Below are positions 1 to 5,280 of a stretch of DNA of 6,610 nt, one piece after another (within the stretch, counting starts at the first letter, position 1; every line of letters starts with the position of its first letter). Origin of the DNA: Candidatus Poseidoniaceae archaeon (GTDB lineage Archaea; Thermoplasmatota; Poseidoniia; Poseidoniales; Poseidoniaceae); assembly GCA_013329355.1 (NCBI GenBank), contig DUKK01000126.1, positions 1 to 6,610 of the forward strand, written 5' to 3'. The notes beneath the pieces are model-generated. The model saw only the letters and a list, made by a program, of their open reading frames with translations. It made no database searches and had not been told where the DNA came from. Both the position numbers and the translations under genes were made by a program.

Positions 1-1907
1 TCAATAATTCCTTCATTGACTAGATTTCTGAAGGTCATTTCTCCTTCAGTTAATGCCTCTAGGTGTTGCGATGTCAATCTTGGTGCACCATCGTAAAGGA
101 TCATTAGCGGGCGGAGAATTCTGCCCTTATCGGTATTAATGAAGATGTCTCGATTTTCGCTATCATAGCGAATCGATACTTCGGGAGGGATTGTCCCACG
201 ACGTCGTGCGGACTTGAAGTGCCTGACAAGGTTAGTACCACGCTTATGGATTCCGTAAATGTCACCATTAACGTGAACTCTGTCTCCGTCACTCCAGTCA
301 TCTGGTTGATAGACATCGAGCTCGTCTAGCTGATTTCTAACATCTTGTTCGCTGATGTATTCAGAGACATCAATCATTTGCGCTGCGTTTTTTACTAAGC
401 CACAGTTTTGTCCTTCGGGAGTTTCATTGGGACAAAGTCTTCCCCAGTGGGTTGGATGAAGGTCACGAGCTTCGAAGTGTGGTTGACTACGGACAAGTGG
501 TGATGTCACTCTGCGCATGTGCGAAAGTGCGGCAAGATAAGTTGTTCTGTCTAGTAATTGGCTAACCCCAGATCGCCCGCCCACCCAGTTACCTGTGGCG
601 AGTGCGTGCATGATTTTTGATGTGAGAACATCGGGCCTTAGACAGGAAGTTATTCTTAGTTCACGCTTTCTGTTGTGATGTCTTTCTAGCTGATACTTTA
701 GGTCCCTGGCGAGTTGATTTGAGGAAACTCTGAACAAATCCTCAATCAAATCTCCAGCAAGTCTTACCCGCTTGTTAGCATAGTGGTCTTTATCATTAGG
801 TTCTTTGGAGTGCATAGCCATCTCCAATACCTGTCGAACAATTCTGCCCAAGAATACTGCTTTCTTCTTGCGATCTGTTCCTTGGTCACCCAGGTGTGGC
901 AGTAGTTCACGGTCTAACAGTTGGTCGACTCTAGCCTCGCGATAGTCTTTTTGTTGGCCTGCAGCAAATTTCTTTTGCAACCATTCATGAGCTTCTAGCA
1001 TATTCTGGACGGCATATTCCTCGTTGTCATTGACTTCGTTGATATTTGCTACAATATACTTGAAGGTCTCAGTTGGGCCTGCGATTGCGGTAAAAATTTC
1101 TTGGTCATTATCTATTCCAAGTGCCCGCATCAGTAAAACGACCGGGATAGGTGTTGTTCCAGCAGTGCTAATTTTGACCATTAACATACCATCTCTGCGC
1201 TTTTCCACGGTCAGAGGTTTTCTCATACCGTCTTTTTGAGAAAAGATCTTGGCTACTTCTGTTCTCTTTGCGTATCTGTTGTTGATTTCTACAGTGACTC
1301 TGTTGGGAGCAAGGTCTTCAGTGGAAATTAACACTCTTTCTGTTCCGTTAATGATGAAATAACCACCTGGATCCAGCGGATCTTCGCCTTTTGTTTTGAG
1401 TAGTTCTTTCCACAAATCTGAATCCTCGTTTGAGGTAGTTGGATATAACTGCCTGTCACCAGCAATGTGAGCAGGATGCAGGTTACAGCGCTTTGAGCGG
1501 ACCATTATGGGCATACTTCCGACTTGGACGCCTTCTTCCTTTGGGGACGGTATACCGTTTCTGACGATTTGAAAATCAATTGTTACTGGGGACATGTAAG
1601 TTAACTTTCTCAACCTGCATTCCATCGGACTGGATGGGTGCTCTGAGCCGTTTGCTTCCCTTATTGTGGGTTCACCCAATTGAATGTTCTTCAGCCTGAT
1701 AACGATATCTTGGTCAACAACGTCTAGTTTGATAAAGCCACCTTCGTCATCTTCGACTTCTCCATCAATACCAACACGAATGTTCCGAATGATTTTTTCC
1801 ATCCTTGACAGCATGTTGTCGCCGGCTGGAATGCAGTCATCATAAGATGCAATTTGATGATTAACTAGGCTTCGTTCTTTGAAAAATGATTGAATTATTT
1901 CCTGCAT
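1..1907 (-). CDS. rpoB: DNA-directed RNA polymerase subunit B (3'-truncated by window edge)
   Basis: This is the second-largest subunit of archaeal RNA polymerase, which forms one side of the active-site cleft and the path for DNA and incoming NTPs. Reading leftward, the frame is open for 635 codons from the ATG at 1905-1907 to the window edge, so the C-terminal part is missing. Family motifs seen in order are GGYFIINGTERVLIS (residues 181-195), the NKRVRLAGDLIEDLFR region (378-393), ATGNWVGGRSGVSQLLDR (437-454), and the near-universal HPTHWGRLCPNETPEGQ (484-500) followed by CGLVKN. A domain-4-like segment follows (about 512-605, with GIHKRG and GTIPPEVSIRY). Many methanogens and haloarchaea split this gene into B'' (about 500-540 residues) and B'. 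This frame runs past the usual split point, which favours an unsplit subunit. The start is supported by GAGGG at 1914-1918, about 6 nt upstream and inside the 11-nt gap after rpoH. Both genes are clearly in one operon. Confidence 0.97.
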   Translation of the reverse strand, partial: MQEIIQSFFKERSLVNHQIASYDDCIPAGDNMLSRMEKIIRNIRVGIDGEVEDDEGGFIKLDVVDQDIVIRLKNIQLGEPTIREANGSEHPSSPMECRLRKLTYMSPVTIDFQIVRNGIPSPKEEGVQVGSMPIMVRSKRCNLHPAHIAGDRQLYPTTSNEDSDLWKELLKTKGEDPLDPGGYFIINGTERVLISTEDLAPNRVTVEINNRYAKRTEVAKIFSQKDGMRKPLTVEKRRDGMLMVKISTAGTTPIPVVLLMRALGIDNDQEIFTAIAGPTETFKYIVANINEVNDNEEYAVQNMLEAHEWLQKKFAAGQQKDYREARVDQLLDRELLPHLGDQGTDRKKKAVFLGRIVRQVLEMAMHSKEPNDKDHYANKRVRLAGDLIEDLFRVSSNQLARDLKYQLERHHNRKRELRITSCLRPDVLTSKIMHALATGNWVGGRSGVSQLLDRTTYLAALSHMRRVTSPLVRSQPHFEARDLHPTHWGRLCPNETPEGQNCGLVKNAAQMIDVSEYISEQDVRNQLDELDVYQPDDWSDGDRVHVNGDIYGIHKRGTNLVRHFKSARRRGTIPPEVSIRYDSENRDIFINTDKGRILRPLMILYDGAPRLTSQHLEALTEGEMTFRNLVNEGII

Positions 1908-1918
1908 TGTTATCCCTC

Positions 1919-2569
1919 TTAGTTACCCTCTACGATTAGTCTGTAAGCAACCGTCTTTCCCGCAGACGGTGAGCGTCTTATGACCTTTACAACACGGTCG
2001 GCAATCCATCCCGCAGCCAACGGTTTGTGTTCTGGGTCAGCTGCCAATTTGGCGTTATCAATTGTCTCTGCCTCTTCTTTCAAGACCTGAACAACAGGGT
2101 CAGTGATTAAGACTTTTGGTAGAAGTTCTTTGGCGATTCTGTGGTTTCCCGTTTCGCTGTCTAATTCGAGCATCTGCCAGGGGGCTAATTCCGCTTTCTC
2201 GATTTCGAATTGCTCTTGTTCAGATATATTGGCCTCGCCAACTAGTTCTTGATGGGGAACTAGTTCATGATTCAAGGCATTGAATCTTAGGGTAATTTCC
2301 GGGCGATCAAATTCGTCTATCGCTCTGGATCTGATGGTTATTTTTTTGCTCTTTTTCTGAGCACGTCGACGGGATCCTTGCTCAGCAATGACCGACATGA
2401 CATTGGTAAATGCCTCAGAATCTTTTGATGTGCCGAGGATCGAAGCAATCTCGTCGTGAGATAATGTCTTAATATCAGTCATGTTTCTGTCCGTCGCCAG
2501 TTTGTGGGCGAATTCTTCGGACACTCCCAACTCCATTAGTCGCTTTTTTGTTGCGCTTTTTACTACCAT
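1919..2569 (-). CDS. rpoH: DNA-directed RNA polymerase subunit H (Rpb5-like), with N-terminal extension
   Basis: RpoH is the archaeal counterpart of the C-terminal domain of eukaryotic Rpb5, a jaw subunit of RNA polymerase that contacts downstream DNA. The signature is in the last 120 of 216 residues: HELVPH (101-106), LLPKVLITDPVV (149-160) and RVVKVIRRSPSAGKTVAYR (192-210). Typical archaeal RpoH has about 75-85 residues. Here about 95 residues precede the HELVP block. They include a helical segment (about 8-46, LMELGVSEEFAHKL...) that resembles a small helix-hairpin-helix-type fold, then a basic linker RRRAQKKSKK (68-77). Two further insertions lie inside the RpoH domain, roughly 111-145 and 163-187. 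The gene follows tRNA-Lys by 50 nt and precedes rpoB by 11 nt, the standard rpoH-rpoB order. GGGG lies 7-10 nt before the ATG as a possible weak ribosome site. Identity is secure. The function of the extension is unknown, and a shorter start at Met30 or Met58 would still leave an extension. Confidence 0.93.
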   Translation of the reverse strand: MVVKSATKKRLMELGVSEEFAHKLATDRNMTDIKTLSHDEIASILGTSKDSEAFTNVMSVIAEQGSRRRAQKKSKKITIRSRAIDEFDRPEITLRFNALNHELVPHQELVGEANISEQEQFEIEKAELAPWQMLELDSETGNHRIAKELLPKVLITDPVVQVLKEEAETIDNAKLAADPEHKPLAAGWIADRVVKVIRRSPSAGKTVAYRLIVEGN

Positions 2570-2619
2570 GCCAGACCCCGTGAAATGCCCGCGACTGGCT
2601 AGACCGGTAGCGAATCAGG

Positions 2620-2693
2620 CGGGCCCGACGGGGTTCGAACCCGCGACCGTCCGGTTAAAAGCCGGATGCTCTACCTGACTGAGCTACAGGCCC
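2620..2693 (-). tRNA. tRNA-Lys (anticodon UUU)
   Basis: A complete 74-nt cloverleaf reads leftward. The acceptor stem is GGGCCTG (2687-2693) pairing with CGGGCCC (2621-2627), with one T-G wobble. The D arm is GCTC/GAGC with GG in its loop. The anticodon stem is TCCGG/CCGGA around the loop CTTTTAA, giving anticodon TTT for lysine AAA/AAG codons. The variable loop is 5 nt, and the T arm is GCGGG-TTCGAAC-CCCGT. The discriminator base is G (2620), as is usual for archaeal tRNA-Lys. The next bases are CCT, so CCA is not encoded and must be added enzymatically. No intron is seen. It lies 50 nt upstream of rpoH on the same strand with no intervening promoter apparent, so it is probably released by RNase P and tRNase Z from the 5' end of the polymerase operon transcript. 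Confidence 0.97.
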
Positions 2694-2732
2694 AACGTAG
2701 CAACTTGGGCTTGTCAGCCGACTTGCCTTGCG

Positions 2733-2748
2733 TTATTATAATTTCCGG
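2733..2748 (-). promoter_or_regulatory. BRE/TATA promoter for tRNA-Lys-rpoH-rpoB
   Basis: Read leftward, the sequence is CCGGAAA (2748-2742) followed directly by TTATAATAA (2741-2733). This is a good match to an archaeal TFB-recognition element with a box A. The box centre at about 2737 predicts transcription starting near 2711, about 18 nt before the mature tRNA 5' end at 2693. That is a reasonable precursor leader. It is the only strong TATA-like element upstream of this unit, so it probably drives the tRNA and both polymerase genes. The start site is inferred from spacing only. Confidence 0.72.
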
Positions 2749-2813
2749 CAGGGTGAACCCAGCCTCGCACTAGCGAAGCCCCACCAAATCAGGCCGTCTC
2801 GAGCATCTCGATG

Positions 2814-2819
2814 TTAAAA
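2814..2819 (+). promoter_or_regulatory. Possible weak box A for the methyltransferase-biotin ligase gene
   Basis: TTAAAA is the only AT-rich hexamer in the GC-rich 80 bases before the rightward gene. Its centre is about 20 nt from the ATG, which would give a leaderless or nearly leaderless transcript. There is no convincing purine-rich BRE beside it, and the GGGG at 2830-2833 is too close to the ATG (2 nt) for a normal ribosome site. This is a weak call based on composition and position. Confidence 0.3.
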
Positions 2820-2835
2820 GCCCCTAACTGGGGTA

Positions 2836-4344
2836 ATGAATAAAGGCTTCGCATTCAATAATTACGCTGTGAGCGGGCCATTATTCGACGACGATTCGGT
2901 TGCCAGAGAACTGGAATTAGTTGCTGGCGAAACAAAATCTATGAATTGGGAATCACCCACTGGTGAATTGTTCTCACTGCATTTACCACACACCGTCTAT
3001 CCGCCTAGGGAGGATACTAGCTTTCTGGCTAAGAACCTCCTTAAACTTGGACCTGGCAAGCGCCGCAGATGCCTTGAAATAGGCATTGGAAGCGGTGTTT
3101 TATCTTTATTTTGTCATCGACAAGGCTGGGAGGTTTCGGCTTGTGACGTCAATCCGCTTGCAGTTGCTTGTGCTAAACAATTCCTAGAATCAAATCACGC
3201 TGCGGGTGTAAAGGTAAGAGAAGGAGGAATTGGACCCAAAAACGATGGTAAACTGGAACAATGGTCACCAAATGACAATTATGAATTGATATTTTGGAAT
3301 ATGCCCTACATGAGAGTAGATAGCAATGAGCAGGCTCATCTTGGACCCTTTGAAGAGGCGGCCCTAATCGACACTAGTAATACTAGTCTCATCTCTTTGA
3401 CTCTATTGAATATCAAGAATCTAAGCCTGCTCAAAAAAACTGGACTGGTAATGCTGACGGTTGGAGAGCAATATGACGAGAATGAATTGATCAACCTTTG
3501 CGCAAAGTATGGTTTTGCTGGAAGAGTGGTTGACAAATTAATATTCGGAGATGGCGAGCAGCTGAGGATACTAGCGGTTTGGCACCCGTTTAGTCGCTAC
3601 CCGTTGGTTCACAAAGATGTTGTCAGGTCAACCAATCTAGAGCTATTACATAACGACTGGCCTGTTGGAAGTTCTCTCGCTGCTCAACATCAGACTGACG
3701 GCTACGGCAGATATAACCGACTCTGGGCAAATGCTGCACAGTTGGTTGCATGTTCATGGAAAATCAAGTTGCCGGAAAAATTAACACCAGCAACCACACA
3801 AATTGTTCTGGGTTTCTTAGTTAAACAATCATTTGAATCAGTTCAACGGACACCAAAGACCAATATTGTGCTAAAATGGCCGAATGACTTAATCGTACTA
3901 ACACCAGAAAAATCAGGGAAAGTCTCGGGTGTTTTGCTAGAATCAGTGTCCAATGGAGAAAACACAACAACCGTGGCGGGCATTGGTATCAATATTTCTG
4001 AGGGAGAAAAACCAGCACAGCACGATTTTTTCATTGGATATGCAGATTGGTTTTCTGACCAATTAACACCGAGTTACATGAAGGCTCAACTGCACTGCAG
4101 GATGGCAAGTGTGTTTGAATCTCGTGTTGATTTACCTTCAATGAATTTTGGGTCCATAAAAAAATCAGCCTTTCGCGCAATCAAAGATGGCTTTATGGCG
4201 AGTAATAATCTGAACTATAGAAATCGGACAATGACATTTAGGCGGCTGAATGATGATGGAACAATTTCGCTAGCAGACTCTGATGAAAAAGAAGTAATTA
4301 TTGATGAAGGTGAATCACTGCAATGGTCATTCGAACGACTCTAG
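2836..4344 (+). CDS. Fusion protein: HemK2/Mtq2-like methyltransferase + biotin protein ligase
   Basis: The single 502-residue frame holds two enzymes. Residues about 50-250 are a Rossmann methyltransferase. VYPPREDTSFL (54-64) matches the N-terminal signature of HemK2/Mtq2 enzymes, LEIGIGSGVLSLF (80-92) is the AdoMet-binding motif I, CDVNPLA (103-109) is the post-I acidic strand, and NMPY (155-158) sits at the catalytic NPPY motif. The family methylates a glutamine amide, classically in the GGQ loop of release factors. Residues about 255-502 are a biotin protein ligase, which makes biotinyl-AMP and transfers biotin to a carrier-protein lysine. Visible motifs are RSTNLE (264-269), QTDGYGRYNRLW (286-297, the biotinyl-AMP loop), KWPNDL (347-352), KVSGVLLES (362-370), GIGINI (382-387), and an SH3-like C-terminal domain (about 463-500). 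The DNA-binding domain of bacterial BirA is absent. Domain assignments are firm; the methyltransferase substrate is inferred. The first ATG is used, with no clear ribosome site. The 3' end overlaps the convergent gene by 18 nt. Confidence 0.88.
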   Translation: MNKGFAFNNYAVSGPLFDDDSVARELELVAGETKSMNWESPTGELFSLHLPHTVYPPREDTSFLAKNLLKLGPGKRRRCLEIGIGSGVLSLFCHRQGWEVSACDVNPLAVACAKQFLESNHAAGVKVREGGIGPKNDGKLEQWSPNDNYELIFWNMPYMRVDSNEQAHLGPFEEAALIDTSNTSLISLTLLNIKNLSLLKKTGLVMLTVGEQYDENELINLCAKYGFAGRVVDKLIFGDGEQLRILAVWHPFSRYPLVHKDVVRSTNLELLHNDWPVGSSLAAQHQTDGYGRYNRLWANAAQLVACSWKIKLPEKLTPATTQIVLGFLVKQSFESVQRTPKTNIVLKWPNDLIVLTPEKSGKVSGVLLESVSNGENTTTVAGIGINISEGEKPAQHDFFIGYADWFSDQLTPSYMKAQLHCRMASVFESRVDLPSMNFGSIKKSAFRAIKDGFMASNNLNYRNRTMTFRRLNDDGTISLADSDEKEVIIDEGESLQWSFERL

Positions 4345-4800
4345 TTCTGCATCGATAGACACAGATCTCATCTCAAATCTACGTTTTTGTAGACCAAAAA
4401 TCAGGATTGCTGCGCCGATTGGATAAATTATAAAGTCTAGCATTAGGACTCTTTTCACATCGACATCCACCTCACCAGAACCACTATCAAATGTTATGAT
4501 AAGTTTGTATCCATCATAGCCATCCGATTTGAAGTAATCATCTGTCTCATCGCCGGATAATAGTTGGAACCCATATTGGTAGACTTGCTCTGAATTTCTG
4601 GTAATTATTGCTTCACCCTCACAATCTTCCTCACAAGCAATTAGAATGTTAAGTTCATCTCCCTTCATCAGGTTAACCGATTTTTCGTATGGGGTTTCAT
4701 CTTCACTGGCTATTGGTATACTTTCAACCCAACCGTGAATGATGAATCCAGCACACAGCATGCCAATCCCAACCAAGATTAGCACATCACTAAACTTCAT
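4327..4800 (-). CDS. Two-pass membrane protein with acidic extracytoplasmic domain, function unknown
   Basis: I do not recognise this 157-residue protein. It has an N-terminal membrane segment (about 5-24, VLILVGIGMLCAGFIIHGW), then about 90 acidic residues rich in predicted beta strands, then a second membrane segment (about 119-137, FIIYPIGAAILIFGL). It ends in a basic stop, QKRRFEMR, and a short acidic tail. The positive charges place both termini in the cytoplasm and the middle domain outside. The outer domain has a CEEDC pair (Cys56, Cys60) and a pattern somewhat like GOLD-type beta sandwiches, but that is only an impression. The start is uncertain. The frame is open upstream to an ATG at 4947, but this would overlap the preceding gene by 83 nt and add a non-membrane leader. 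The ATG at 4800 (chosen) or at 4827 (9 more residues) fits better. It lies 64 nt downstream of the Pop5-like gene, so it may be co-transcribed. Confidence 0.68.
   Translation of the reverse strand: MKFSDVLILVGIGMLCAGFIIHGWVESIPIASEDETPYEKSVNLMKGDELNILIACEEDCEGEAIITRNSEQVYQYGFQLLSGDETDDYFKSDGYDGYKLIITFDSGSGEVDVDVKRVLMLDFIIYPIGAAILIFGLQKRRFEMRSVSIDAELESFE
4378..4393 (+). terminator. Possible small T-rich terminator after the methyltransferase-biotin ligase gene
   Basis: TCTAC-GTTTTT-GTAGA is a 5-bp inverted repeat with a T5 run in the loop, about 34 nt past the TAG at 4342-4344. Archaeal polymerase often terminates at T runs, with or without a hairpin, so this could end the rightward transcript. 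It lies inside the coding region of the convergent membrane protein gene, so the match could be chance. Confidence 0.25.
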
Positions 4801-4864
4801 CGCATCAGCCGAGCCGCCTGCTCCCATGTATCTATCACACGAACTGTTGCAAATGAATCCTTCC

Positions 4865-5200
4865 TTATTCAAGGGAAAAAATCCTTTCTCGGACCAATCT
4901 AATTTTTCCGCTTGATGTGTAGCTAGTAAACTGATTACCATCGTCAATCAATTCGCCTTCCAGTATGTTCCTGATTTTGGGATAGTCAACTAGTTTGACC
5001 TCAATAATCCCAACACTACGTCCATCGCTCAGGTGATTTAGATTGAACTCGACCAAACGAGGTTTTTGGATTAAATCATAAGTAGCCAAGAACATCTCGA
5101 GTGTTTTTATGGCTTCCTGTTTAGATTTAATTCCTGCCGGAATTATTACCCCAACCCAACGTCGCTTCCCCCGCAATGCCTTGGACAAACGCTTCGCCAT
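4865..5200 (-). CDS. rnp2: Probable ribonuclease P protein component 2 (Pop5/Rnp2)
   Basis: This 111-residue protein looks like archaeal Pop5, one of the proteins that assist the RNase P RNA in cutting the 5' leader from pre-tRNAs. Size and layout fit: a basic start (MAKRLSKALRGKRRW), a strand opening with WVGVII (15-20), a long helix around 26-43 (SKQEAIKTLEMFLATY), GIIEVK (64-69) at the place of the family's GIIRV-like strand, and SGKIRLVRE (98-106) at the place of the conserved SGTI-R motif near the C-terminus. The call rests on these weak family patterns, so the identity is probable rather than certain. In many archaea rnp2 sits with exosome or proteasome genes; here it precedes a small membrane protein and diverges from a large membrane protein gene. 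No ribosome site precedes the ATG. GAAATTAAG about 28 nt upstream could be a box A giving a leaderless message. Confidence 0.65.
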   Translation of the reverse strand: MAKRLSKALRGKRRWVGVIIPAGIKSKQEAIKTLEMFLATYDLIQKPRLVEFNLNHLSDGRSVGIIEVKLVDYPKIRNILEGELIDDGNQFTSYTSSGKIRLVRERIFSLE

Positions 5201-5280
5201 GCGAGTCGTTGGGGATAATTTCTCTTAATTTCTTTGGATAGTATGAAATCATTACACTCTTCCGCTAGGTTTGTCGAACT
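5201..5280. promoter_or_regulatory. Divergent promoter region between rnp2-like gene and multi-pass membrane protein gene
   Basis: These 80 bases must serve both directions. Leftward, GAAATTAAG (about 5225-5233 read on the minus strand) lies about 28 nt before the ATG at 5200, the spacing expected for a leaderless archaeal message. A second AT-rich stretch (AAATTAT) lies about 20 nt before it. Rightward, GGATAGTATGAA (5236-5247) is a possible box A about 40 nt before the ATG at 5281, and AGGT at 5267-5270 is a weak possible ribosome site 10 nt before that ATG. All of these are low-complexity matches judged by eye. Confidence 0.4.

Larger units (their letters stand above)
2694..2835. other. 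Divergent intergenic region between tRNA-Lys and the methyltransferase-biotin ligase gene
   Basis: These 142 bases hold the leftward BRE/TATA element of the tRNA-polymerase unit. On the rightward side there is only a weaker AT-rich hexamer, TTAAAA (2814-2819), about 20 nt before the ATG at 2836. If it is a box A, transcription would begin near the start codon and give a nearly leaderless message. A short GC hairpin, CCCC (2821-2824) against GGGG (2830-2833), lies just before the ATG. No open frame or RNA gene is visible in the rest. Confidence 0.5.

Noticed and set aside
104..1239. Short open frames within rpoB: 104-316 leftward in another frame, and 1024-1239 rightward
   Set aside because: The rpoB frame is continuous here and carries strongly conserved motifs. 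The others are by-products.
2481..2678. Rightward 65-codon open frame across the rpoH start and tRNA-Lys
   Set aside because: It runs antisense through the tRNA gene and the rpoH N-terminus and shows no protein-like features. It is a shadow frame.
2797..2811. Short direct repeat TCTCGA at 2797-2802 and 2806-2811 as a possible operator
   Set aside because: Six bases repeated once is easily chance, and nothing else supports a regulator site.
3691..3726. Apparent degeneration of the biotin ligase GRGRRGR loop to GYGRYNR
   Set aside because: As I recall, archaeal biotin ligases such as the Pyrococcus enzyme have a similar GHGRLNRKW loop, and the key arginine (Arg292 here) and the KWPND lysine are kept. 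The domain therefore looks normal.
3336..4034. Two leftward short open frames inside the methyltransferase-biotin ligase gene (3336-3536 and 3843-4034)
   Set aside because: They are antisense to conserved methyltransferase and biotin ligase motifs and have no features of their own.
4801..4947. Longer start for the two-pass membrane protein at the ATG at 4947
   Set aside because: It would overlap the rnp2-like gene by 83 nt and place 49 polar residues before an otherwise typical N-terminal membrane anchor, so the ATG at 4800 or 4827 is preferred.
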